Positions 26,377 to 34,242 of a DNA stretch of 64,000 bases are shown piece by piece. Source of the stretch: Dyadobacter sp. GTDB taxonomy: Bacteria; Bacteroidota; Bacteroidia; Cytophagales; Spirosomataceae. Every line of letters begins with the position of its first letter. The first letter of the stretch is position 1. The notes under the pieces are model-generated. The model did no database searches. It was not told the DNA's origin and worked only from the letters and a program-made list of their open reading frames with translations. Position numbers and translations under genes: made by a program. Location of the stretch: contig NZ_JAGIAS010000010.1 of assembly GCF_017744695.1 (NCBI RefSeq), forward strand, positions 1 to 64,000, in the 5' to 3' direction.

Positions 26377-27102
26377 TTACTTGCCTACGCTGGTACCGGT
26401 GAGGGTGTCCTTTACGTAACCCTTAACAGCCGCAAGAATGTCGGCCGGCGCGATGGCCCTGTCCATTCCGTTGGCGTCGATGATGTCATCACCGGCAAAA
26501 TCAGCGGATTTCGGATTAATCAGGTCACGGATAACGGCTGCGTGACGAGCTTCCACGGAAACGATCTTTCCAGCAAGCAAAAGGTAATTCGGATCTTTAA
26601 TCAATTTTCCGGCACCGTTGTATGCGGCGACGCCGGTGTCTTCGAATAATTTGGCCGCGCCAAGGACTGCCTCCCTTTTAGTGAAGTCGATGGCAGAGAA
26701 GTTAGGAGTAAGCCCTTTGATTGCTTTGTCGCCCAACGCGGCTTTAAAGAATTCGCGGTGAACGATCTCATGGTCGCGGATGTCGGTGAGGATGGCTTTC
26801 TCAGCGTCGGTAATACCGTTGTAAGGTGTCTGCATCACTTGTGTGTAAAACGCAGCTTCGAGTTGTTCCAGAGCGTATGCATAGTTGAGTACACCCATGT
26901 CACCTGATCCCAGGTCAACAGTGTCGCCTGTGCCGGGAATCATCGGATCTTCATCATCGTCATTACATCCCGCGGCGATCACTATCGTTCCCAATGATGT
27001 GGCCAGTCCGGCCGAGCGCAAAAAGAGACGCCTGTTGACAATCGTGGTGATTTCCTTTCCCTCCCTGCCGTGGCTGTTCTTCGTCTTTGTGTGTTTGTTC
27101 AT
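26377..27102 (-). CDS. Ferritin-like domain lipoprotein
   Basis: A 241-residue protein. Its N-terminus has NRRLFLRSAGLATSLGTIVI, a Tat-like signal ending in a lipobox with Cys (IAAGC, followed by NDDDED). The bundle has LEQLEAAFYTQV, IRDHEIVHREFFK and KIVSVEARHAAVIRDL, the same E..E / E..H / E..H pattern as the downstream protein. The products probably form a pair at the outer face of a membrane. It is preceded by a long leader with its own promoter and an internal terminator. Confidence 0.83.
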   Translation of the reverse strand: MNKHTKTKNSHGREGKEITTIVNRRLFLRSAGLATSLGTIVIAAGCNDDDEDPMIPGTGDTVDLGSGDMGVLNYAYALEQLEAAFYTQVMQTPYNGITDAEKAILTDIRDHEIVHREFFKAALGDKAIKGLTPNFSAIDFTKREAVLGAAKLFEDTGVAAYNGAGKLIKDPNYLLLAGKIVSVEARHAAVIRDLINPKSADFAGDDIIDANGMDRAIAPADILAAVKGYVKDTLTGTSVGK

Positions 27103-27247
27103 AGCAATAAAAGGTTATTGAGCTACTCTCCGTGTGTCGAAAGAGTTTTGACAGACCTACGCGGGCTGGATTGCTTTAGATCAGGTATTGGAAAAAAGGA
27201 GACAGGGGAAGAAGGAGTAAAGAGAAAATGGGCAGGGCTTTAAAACG

Positions 27248-27413
27248 CAAAAAGAGTCCCGGATGGGGACTCTCGATGCTTTCAGACTAACCGATGGTAT
27301 TCTTAAATAACGTTGAGTAAATAATGCCTGAGATATAATTCAATATATGAATGTATAGCGTTAAGTCTCTGGTGGTGTGTAGTAGTTGTGCTACTTTTTA
27401 CAGATAAACAATT
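27248..27413 (-). ncRNA. Candidate leader/attenuator RNA upstream of the ferritin-like operon
   Basis: On the minus strand a Bacteroidota-type promoter (27420-27452) is followed ~140 bases later by a textbook terminator: stem AGAGTCCC/GGGACTCT (arms within 27253-27272) and five T. The first ferritin-like gene starts only 145 bases beyond that hairpin. The transcript thus ends before the gene unless it is read through. A run of ACA ACT ACT ACA CAC CAC codons (Thr4-His2) lies near 27370-27390, recalling leader-peptide attenuators, but no start codon precedes it in frame. Could be an attenuator, riboswitch or independent small RNA. Confidence 0.45.
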
Positions 27414-27419
27414 TCTACG

Positions 27420-27452
27420 CAAATATAATGGAATATGTTCCTAACTAAACAA
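27420..27452 (-). promoter_or_regulatory. Minus-strand promoter for the leader and ferritin-like operon
   Basis: TTG (27450-27452), 22 bases, then TATATTTG (27420-27427), an exact -7 match; the spacing is one base over the usual range. Start of transcription near 27413. Confidence 0.5.
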
Positions 27453-27702
27453 TATTGGTTAAAAAAATTTGAATTTTTTTTAGTTTAGGTAATAACATAC
27501 GGGTATATGGACAAAGTGGTTACTAAATTTCACATAACTGATGCGAAATTCCACAACCTGAGGTGCTGCTCCCGTCCCGCCCGGTTACACAGTTGTGAAT
27601 TAAAATTGGTTAATATCTGATTATCAACTTTTTTTGTAGCATATTTTCATTGGCACGAATATCTCTTTCAGTTTATATTAAAAATTAAATGCCCGATCCA
27701 TC
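27453..27702. other. AT-rich intergenic region
   Basis: Part of a 600-base stretch (27103-27702) without a protein gene. Beyond the minus-strand promoter I see AT-rich DNA, no tRNA and no long ORF. It should contain the promoter of the divergently oriented PepSY-like gene at 27703, though I found no exact -7 box. Confidence 0.5.
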
Positions 27703-28005
27703 ATGCGAATAACCCCGATAGTACTCGCCCTCTTCCTAGCAGCAGTTACCCCGGATGTTGACGCATCCACGCAATCTCCGGCAGACGTGGCCGTTATTGC
27801 CGAACATAGCAAGGTTGCAGTGCGGCCGGAGGATCTTCCGGAAGCTGTAAAAAGTACCTTGTCCGGCTCCTATGCAGAATGGAAGGTAAGCAGTGCTTAC
27901 CTGGTCACACGGGACGACAATTCACAGTATTACGAAGTAAATATCAAACGAGCAGAAGAAACATCTACACTTAATCTGGACAAGTACGGGAAGAAGGTCG
28001 ACTAG
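27703..28005 (+). CDS. Small periplasmic PepSY-like protein
   Basis: A 100-residue protein with a signal peptide (MRITPIVLALFLAAVTPDVDA). The mature part has VAVRPEDLPEAVKSTLSG, AEWKVSSAYLV, YYEVNIKRAEETSTLNLDKY and KKVD, matching the PepSY/BLIP-like beta-lactamase-inhibitor fold (DUF2874 group) common in Bacteroidota. Such proteins are secreted and have no firm role. It stands alone with its own terminator. Confidence 0.7.
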   Translation: MRITPIVLALFLAAVTPDVDASTQSPADVAVIAEHSKVAVRPEDLPEAVKSTLSGSYAEWKVSSAYLVTRDDNSQYYEVNIKRAEETSTLNLDKYGKKVD

Positions 28006-28042
28006 TAAAAGGCCGTTCCCGGCGTCTGACAGGCTCATAATG

Positions 28043-28070
28043 AAAAGCCGGAGACTTCTCCGGCTTTTTG
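28043..28070 (+). terminator. Terminator after the PepSY-like gene
   Basis: A 12-bp stem (AAAAGCCGGAGA with TCTCCGGCTTTT, 28043-28054 and 28057-28068) with a 2-base loop and a T-run. Confidence 0.9.
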
Positions 28071-28145
28071 GTGTTTGTTTTTTGTACTTTTACATAATAC
28101 CCACTCGTTTAATAGTATTTATTTTTCTTAGAAATAGTATCACCC

Positions 28146-29519
28146 ATGGCTCATCTGCTCCTCGTTGAAGACGATTCTACATTTTCAAAGTTGCTCACCA
28201 ATTTTCTCGGCAAGCATGGTCATCAGGTAAAAGTTTGTACAAACATAAAAGAGGCGAGGGAAGCGCTCGGGAAGAACAATCCCGATGGCCCGTTTGAAGT
28301 GCTGATGCTCGATTACCGTCTGCCGGATGGTAACTCCGTAGATTTTCTCAAAACGCTCAGAAGCGAGGGCAACCGCACCCCGGCATTTATCATGACCAGT
28401 TTTCATGATGTGAGGACCGCGGTTACCGCCATGCAAATCGGGGCTTTCGACTACATTACAAAACCGGTTAATCCGGAAGAATTGCTTATGGTACTCCGGG
28501 AAGCGCTGAATAAGGGAGAGGTGACGAGCGTGAAGACTGCGCCGAAAGCGAAAAGTAATTCGAAAGCGGAGAAACAATCGCTCGACTATATCGAAGGCAA
28601 AAGCAAGGTTGCCAAACAACTTTTCGAATATGTGCGCCTGGTGGCACCAACCGATATGTCGGTAATTATCCAGGGCGAGAGCGGTACCGGTAAGGAGCAC
28701 GTGGCGAAGTCGATTCACCGCCTCAGCAAGCGCGCCGATGGCCCATTTGTAGCGATCGACTGCGGTTCGTTATCGAAAGACCTGGCGGCCAGTGAGCTTT
28801 TCGGGCATAAAAAAGGCGCATTCACCGGTGCATTGCAGGACAAGATAGGCCAGTTCGAAGCAGCGGATGGCGGCACGCTATTTCTGGATGAGATCGGTAA
28901 CCTGAGTTACGACGTGCAGATCAAATTGCTCCGGGCATTGCAGGAGCGGATTATCGTTCCGATTGGCAGTACCCAGCAGGTAAAAGTGGATGTGCGCCTC
29001 ATTGCAGCGACAAACGAAGACCTTATTTCCAGCGCAGCTGCCGGGGATTTCCGTGAAGACCTTTACCACCGGTTGAATGAATTCAAAATAGAAGTGCCTG
29101 CATTGCGTAAGCGTGGCGAGGACCTGCCGATTTTTGTACAGCATTTTGTAGATAAGGCCAATGACGAGCTCGAACGCAATGTGAGAGAACTTTCAAAAGA
29201 GGTCATGGATGTTTTCCAGAAATACGACTGGCCGGGTAACCTGCGCGAGCTGAATAATGTGATCAAGCGCCTGGTGCTTTTGTCCAAAGAAGAGGTGGCG
29301 ACGCTCAGTGCGTTACCGTCGGAAATGATCACGGCTATGGAAGACCAGCAGAAACCTGCACCGGGTTCCGACCTGAAGGCATTACAGGAAACGCACGAGA
29401 AGGAAATGATCGAAAAGGTGTTGCAGGAAGTGCGCTATAACAAAAGTAAAGCGGCCAAGTTACTGAACATCGACCGCAAGACTTTGTATTACAAGATCGA
29501 AAAATATCATATCGAGTAG
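28146..29519 (+). CDS. Sigma-54-dependent response regulator (NtrC family)
   Basis: A 457-residue transcription factor. Receiver domain 1-120 with phospho-acceptor Asp56 (MLDYRLPDG); AAA+ domain with Walker A GESGTGKEH (~178-186), the GAFTGA loop (~225-230) that contacts sigma-54, and DEIGNLSYD (Walker B region); C-terminal Fis-type helix-turn-helix (NKSKAAKLLNIDRKTLYYKI, ~433-452). It should drive sigma-54 promoters when phosphorylated. The hybrid kinase gene converges on it with a 13-bp 3' overlap and is the probable partner. Confidence 0.95.
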   Translation: MAHLLLVEDDSTFSKLLTNFLGKHGHQVKVCTNIKEAREALGKNNPDGPFEVLMLDYRLPDGNSVDFLKTLRSEGNRTPAFIMTSFHDVRTAVTAMQIGAFDYITKPVNPEELLMVLREALNKGEVTSVKTAPKAKSNSKAEKQSLDYIEGKSKVAKQLFEYVRLVAPTDMSVIIQGESGTGKEHVAKSIHRLSKRADGPFVAIDCGSLSKDLAASELFGHKKGAFTGALQDKIGQFEAADGGTLFLDEIGNLSYDVQIKLLRALQERIIVPIGSTQQVKVDVRLIAATNEDLISSAAAGDFREDLYHRLNEFKIEVPALRKRGEDLPIFVQHFVDKANDELERNVRELSKEVMDVFQKYDWPGNLRELNNVIKRLVLLSKEEVATLSALPSEMITAMEDQQKPAPGSDLKALQETHEKEMIEKVLQEVRYNKSKAAKLLNIDRKTLYYKIEKYHIE

Positions 29520-32071
29520 GAAAGTGCTTTTTCCTCCACTTGCTCAATTACTGACGCAGCGTCGTTGACGACCTGCGTCATTTCTTTTTCCGACACTTCT
29601 GCTGCGTTTTCGCGCAAGGCGATTTCCAGATTCCTGAATCTCGCCGACAAATCACGGGCACCGATCTGCCCGGTGCGGCCGGCCATACGGTGCATCAGTT
29701 CTTGAGCATGATCAGGCTCGTTGGCGGCAATATGCTGCCGGAGCGAGTCGATGTCGGCGCGGGAATCTTTTACAAACTGGTCGAGGATTTCGCGCAACAG
29801 GCTTTCGTCGCCGAAAGTCATTTCGGTAAGCATGGAGAAGTCAAAATCCAGGTTATGAGCGGTGTGATCATCATTCTGCTTGATTTCGGCTGGTACTGTG
29901 GCCAGAACGTCTGTTTCCGGTGCCGAGGACGATTCCAGCAGTTCCAGCAGGTCCCTTGAATGGAATGGCTTCATCAGGTAACCATCGAAGCCCATGCTGA
30001 TTAGCTTTTTCCGTTCCTCGGGCAAAGCCTGTGCCGTGAGGACAAAGAACTTGACATCCTCCGGCGCCGATTTGCGCAGGCGCTTCACGAGCTCCGCCCC
30101 GTTCATGCCCGACATACGCATGTCCGTGAGCACGAACTTCACCTGATCATTCCACGGCCGGCTCAGTACCTCCTCAGCCGAGGAAAATGCTGCATGCTGA
30201 ATGCCATTCATTTCGAGTACCGAAGAACACCATTTGAGAATAAAGGCGTCGTCATCCACCAGCCAGACTTTGCCATTGATCCGATAGCTTCGTTCCGGCG
30301 TTTCTTCTGCCAATTCCAGTGTGTCTGCCTTTTTCATACTGGTGGTGACAAAAAAAGTCGTGCCTTCTCCCGGTTTACTGGTGACATGGATGCTGCCCGA
30401 CATCCCTTCTACCAATGCCTTCACAATGCTGAGACCGAGCCCCGTTCCGCCATATCGGCGCTGGATGGAAGGGTCGGCCTGCTCGAACTGGTTAAAAATG
30501 CGTTCGGTCTGCTCTTTCGACAAGCCGATACCCGTATCCGAGATCTGGAATTCGATTTTGGCGAGATTACCGCTTTCGTGACCCGCCACTTTGAGGACAA
30601 CCTCGCCGTTCTCGGTGAATTTTATAGCATTAGTCAGCAAATTGTACAGAACCTGCCGCAATCGGAAAGGATCTCCATGCAGGTACAAATTTGGTTTCAG
30701 GGCATTTTCGAGCCGCAATACCAAACCCTTGGATATCGCATTCGGCCTGAGCACCTGTATTACCTCGTTCAGGAGGGGGTTGATGGAAAACACCCTGTCC
30801 TCGAATGTAAACCGGTCAGAAATAATGCGGCTGTAATCGAGCACCTCGTTAACAAGGTACAGCAAATGTTCTGAGGCCGAATGCAATGTTTCCAGGTCTT
30901 GTTTCCGTGGTTTCTCCTCGTTTTTCAATGCTTCGGCATAGCCGATGATCGATTGCAGGGGGGTGCGGATTTCATGGCTCATATTAGCCAGGAACCGCTG
31001 TTTGGCCATGCTGTGGTATTCGGCTTCTTCTTTGGCTTCTTCGAGTTGCTGACGGTAGTCGTTGCTTTTGGTAATGTCGGTAAAAATGAAATAGGCCATT
31101 ACCGCCGTCAGGAAAAGAAAGCCCAGCATAATCCATTCGAGGCGGTCGACACTTCCTTCCACCATACCTTTTGCCAGGGCATTCTTGGTATTGGAATCCT
31201 TCATTACATCCCGCTGAACGTCCTGCATCACACCCAGCAGTTGTTTGACCAGTGAGTTACCCGCTGTTGCGAGCTCCTGCTCGCGGTCTACAAACGTTAC
31301 TGCCCGTTTTTTCTGCGATTTCTCGATGGCATGGACAGCCTCACCTACTTTTTCGATCGTGCTATCTTTTTTAGCGACGCGAATCGTGTCGACCTGGACA
31401 TTTACCTCCTGTTTCTGCACCAGCTTCGTTGGCCCTTTTGCCGACACCTGGTTCTTTTTATTTCCGCGGAATACCCTGCTCAGGAAACCTTTTTTAGTAC
31501 TGGCTTTCTGGCTGGTATCGGGTACTTCGGTGTAAACAGTGGTGGTAGTGGTCCGTTTTTCAGTCTTGACTACCGTACTGTCGGGTTTGACTGTCTTGGT
31601 CGTAATCAGCCCGGAAATTGATTTTACCTCGTCTTCCAGCGCTTTATTACTTACGAGTTTGGAGCGGACTTTTACGTAGTCACCATATATTTTCTCTCGT
31701 TCTTTAAGGATCTTCTTCATTGAATCGATCCGGATGATCTGCATTTCGTCTTCCAGGCTCATGTTGCTGAGGGTGTCGAGTGTAGCAATCAACTCTACCG
31801 ATTGGGCAAGTACCTCGTCATTGAGCTCTTCTCCTTTCAGTTTCCGTTCGTTCTGAAGGTGATCGAGTGTGAGAATATCCTGGAATATCTTATTCACCAG
31901 CCGCATCTTGTCATCCGGGGTGGAGAGCGTATCCAGCGTGGTGAGCATATTATCGAATGCCAGTTTGCTGGTTACCCAGGATGCAGCCAGGGCGAGGGAG
32001 GCAATGAAAAAGCCCAAAACGACTTTTCCTTTTACCGATTTCAAGAAAGACGGGCCACGCAGAGTAAACAT
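29507..32071 (-). CDS. Hybrid sensor histidine kinase with receiver and HPt domains
   Basis: A 854-residue membrane kinase. Two transmembrane segments (~18-40 and ~315-335) bracket a ~275-residue extracytoplasmic region that is mostly coiled coil and carries a Thr/Lys-rich low-complexity stretch (KTEKRTTTTTVY). Then HisKA (NMSHEIRTPLQ, His366), HATPase_c (GTGLGLSIVKAL), a receiver domain (LTDMRMSGMNG, Asp650) and an HPt domain (ELMHRMAGRTGQ, His794). All phosphorelay residues are present, so phosphate can run His-Asp-His to the neighbouring sigma-54 regulator. ATG 32071 is preferred over an in-frame TTG 24 bases upstream. Confidence 0.93.
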   Translation of the reverse strand: MFTLRGPSFLKSVKGKVVLGFFIASLALAASWVTSKLAFDNMLTTLDTLSTPDDKMRLVNKIFQDILTLDHLQNERKLKGEELNDEVLAQSVELIATLDTLSNMSLEDEMQIIRIDSMKKILKEREKIYGDYVKVRSKLVSNKALEDEVKSISGLITTKTVKPDSTVVKTEKRTTTTTVYTEVPDTSQKASTKKGFLSRVFRGNKKNQVSAKGPTKLVQKQEVNVQVDTIRVAKKDSTIEKVGEAVHAIEKSQKKRAVTFVDREQELATAGNSLVKQLLGVMQDVQRDVMKDSNTKNALAKGMVEGSVDRLEWIMLGFLFLTAVMAYFIFTDITKSNDYRQQLEEAKEEAEYHSMAKQRFLANMSHEIRTPLQSIIGYAEALKNEEKPRKQDLETLHSASEHLLYLVNEVLDYSRIISDRFTFEDRVFSINPLLNEVIQVLRPNAISKGLVLRLENALKPNLYLHGDPFRLRQVLYNLLTNAIKFTENGEVVLKVAGHESGNLAKIEFQISDTGIGLSKEQTERIFNQFEQADPSIQRRYGGTGLGLSIVKALVEGMSGSIHVTSKPGEGTTFFVTTSMKKADTLELAEETPERSYRINGKVWLVDDDAFILKWCSSVLEMNGIQHAAFSSAEEVLSRPWNDQVKFVLTDMRMSGMNGAELVKRLRKSAPEDVKFFVLTAQALPEERKKLISMGFDGYLMKPFHSRDLLELLESSSAPETDVLATVPAEIKQNDDHTAHNLDFDFSMLTEMTFGDESLLREILDQFVKDSRADIDSLRQHIAANEPDHAQELMHRMAGRTGQIGARDLSARFRNLEIALRENAAEVSEKEMTQVVNDAASVIEQVEEKALSYSI

Positions 32072-32202
32072 AGTTTTGGACACATTCAATAACAACTAAC
32101 GCATTTTCAACCGTAAAACGTGCGATTTGTACTGCATTAGTCTGGTTCGTTATGTGAAGATAATGCATTAAAATGGTTTCTGAATGCGCTGATCTTCAAC
32201 TA

Positions 32203-32235
32203 AAAAGGCTGCTTCCGATCTGAAAGCAGCCTTTT
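32203..32235 (-). terminator. Terminator of the DUF1080/cytochrome operon
   Basis: Minus-strand stem AAAAGGCTGCTT / AAGCAGCCTTTT (arms 32224-32235 and 32203-32214) with a T-run. It lies 36 bases past the cytochrome-type gene stop. Confidence 0.85.
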
Positions 32236-32270
32236 GGACTATAATTCCGGCGGGGCCGGGTGTATTACAA

Positions 32271-34214
32271 TTATTTCGCAAGTGAATTGATCCAAGCCGC
32301 GATTTTAGCAGCGTCTGCCTTGGAAACCTGAGGCATTGGCGCCATCGGCGTGGCGTAATCAGGCCAGTTTTCAGGCTTCGGCGCGTAAATCAGTTCTACG
32401 ATCTTCTCGTTGCTGTATTTGCGTTTTGCAACGTCGGCGTAAGAAGGTCCTACTACCTTTTTATCAGGGGCGTGGCATGCAAGGCAAGTGTTTTTGGCGA
32501 GCAATGGCTTCACTTCTTCCCAGGTTGGGGCTTTTGCTGCTCCGGCTTTTGCGGGAGTAGCTTTGCCTTTGCCGTCCGGAGAAACGTGTTCTTTCGCCGG
32601 TTCAGCCGAAACAGATGCCTGTGCTTTACCCGAGCGGGTAGTTTTCAGGTCTGATACTTTCAATCTTTCGCCGTCGGGGATGTTGTTCAGCGTGTAATAC
32701 GCATCCGGGTGTACGAGCGACCAGCTGTTTGAAGCCGAGCGAACGCCGTCCAGCGAAATTTTGTGTACATAATATTGACGCATTCCTTCGAGTACGATAC
32801 GTACTTTCTTGTTGTCGTCGGATACTTTCACACCAGCGATTTTTACATCTTCCAGGTTGATCTGCGGGCTGCCGTAAACAGGGTAGTGCTTGTAGAGGTA
32901 GCTGCTCACTTTGTAAGAATCCAGGTCTTCCGCCGATTTACGGTCAACCGGCATCGTGAATTCGATCTCAAAACCGTCCGGCTGCGCTTTCACGGTATAC
33001 ATTTCGAAAGGCATTTTGCCGTTCCAAACCAGGCGCTGCAAGCCCTGGTTGGCATCGCCTGCCGATCCCCAGCCACGGTTGGTTTCGCCCACGAACATCG
33101 ATCCGTCTTTGTCGAATGCCATACGCAATACACCTGACTGGAATCCGCTGCGGAAACCGATGCTGGCGCCCTGATATTCTCCTTTTACTTTTTCGAGGAC
33201 GATACGCATGATATTGCTTTGTCCCTGGTCACCCACAAAAACCTGACCGGTAAATGGTCCGAAGTTTCCTTTGGTATCGTCGAGGATCAATTCAGCGGTA
33301 GACACACCGTGTACACCGTAAGGCAACCATACAGCGGGAAGCTGCACCATGTCATATTTTTGTTTCAGTTGGTACAAGAACTGTGGTTCTTCTCCCAATG
33401 TATTTTCAGGCTTGATCGCACGGCCCTGCTCGTTGCGGTGCTGGCGGTTGTCGCGCTCCGCGAAGAATTGCTTTTCAGTCAGTTTCACAGGTGAGTTAGG
33501 CAATCCAGCCCATTTCAAACCTGCCGGGTGGCCCATAAAGCCGCCTTTTTTAACCTGGAAAATACCTCCGGTACCCATCCAGTCGCCTTGGTTATCAGTG
33601 TAGAACAGCTCGCCGTTCAGCATACTGATACCCGCAGGAGAGCGCACGCCGGTTGCCCATGGTTCGTATTTGCCGTCGTTGGTAATGTGGAAGATCCAGC
33701 CACGGCCTGGTACGCGGCTTTCGCCTCTCCACCACTCTTCGTCACCGAACGCTACGTTACCACTCACGAAGAAGCTGCCGTCCGGAGCCAGTTTAGGACC
33801 GAACGAGTATTCGTGGTAGTGACCTGACAATGGCCATGCGTAAACGGTTTCATAAACATCAGCCTTGCCGTCGCCGTTTTTATCAACGAGCTTGGTCAAT
33901 TCGCCGCGTTGTGCGCAGTACAATGCACCTTCTTTGTAAGCCAGACCCAGGATTTCGTGCAAACCGGTCGCGAACTTCCGGAAGTAAGGTACGCGGCTGG
34001 TAGGGTTATCCACGATCCAAACTTCACCACGGCGCGTCGAAATCGCCAGTGAGCCGTTTGGCATGGTCGTCAAACCACCCACTTCGAGGATAATGCCTTC
34101 CGGGATCGGTGGGGTAACGATCTTGTAAAAATCTTCTTCTTTCGGGGACTCCTGCGCTTTCAGCGTAGACAGGGAGGCCAAAAGAGCAAATGCTATATGA
34201 GCAAGTTTTTTCAT
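32271..34214 (-). CDS. Secreted glucose-sorbosone-dehydrogenase-like protein with cytochrome c domain
   Basis: A 647-residue exported protein (signal MKKLAHIAFALLASLSTLKA). Residues ~35-450 form a beta-propeller-like soluble dehydrogenase domain (PNGSLAISTRRGEVWIVDNP, YPYEHsomewhat related repeats, SPAGISMLNGELFYTDNQGD, VFVGDQGQSNIMR). At the C-terminus is a cytochrome c with CLACH (~577-581) and a Met axial-ligand candidate in TPMAPMPQ. Known relatives in Bacteroidota and Planctomycetes are PVC-type dehydrogenases of unknown substrate. It is 29 bases downstream of the DUF1080-PA14 gene, which suggests sugar oxidation coupled to hydrolysis. ATG 34214 chosen over an upstream TTG. Confidence 0.78.
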   Translation of the reverse strand: MKKLAHIAFALLASLSTLKAQESPKEEDFYKIVTPPIPEGIILEVGGLTTMPNGSLAISTRRGEVWIVDNPTSRVPYFRKFATGLHEILGLAYKEGALYCAQRGELTKLVDKNGDGKADVYETVYAWPLSGHYHEYSFGPKLAPDGSFFVSGNVAFGDEEWWRGESRVPGRGWIFHITNDGKYEPWATGVRSPAGISMLNGELFYTDNQGDWMGTGGIFQVKKGGFMGHPAGLKWAGLPNSPVKLTEKQFFAERDNRQHRNEQGRAIKPENTLGEEPQFLYQLKQKYDMVQLPAVWLPYGVHGVSTAELILDDTKGNFGPFTGQVFVGDQGQSNIMRIVLEKVKGEYQGASIGFRSGFQSGVLRMAFDKDGSMFVGETNRGWGSAGDANQGLQRLVWNGKMPFEMYTVKAQPDGFEIEFTMPVDRKSAEDLDSYKVSSYLYKHYPVYGSPQINLEDVKIAGVKVSDDNKKVRIVLEGMRQYYVHKISLDGVRSASNSWSLVHPDAYYTLNNIPDGERLKVSDLKTTRSGKAQASVSAEPAKEHVSPDGKGKATPAKAGAAKAPTWEEVKPLLAKNTCLACHAPDKKVVGPSYADVAKRKYSNEKIVELIYAPKPENWPDYATPMAPMPQVSKADAAKIAAWINSLAK

Positions 34215-34242
34215 TGTCAAATCAGGAATAATAAGGTTAAAA

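Noticed and set aside
27228-27290. A 20-codon plus-strand ORF with an AAGGAG site in the ferritin leader region
   Set aside because: It overlaps the minus-strand terminator hairpin and has no homology I know; chance is the simplest explanation.
27360-27420. A leader peptide with Thr and His runs upstream of the ferritin-like operon
   Set aside because: No ATG, GTG or TTG lies in frame between the proposed transcription start and the codon run.
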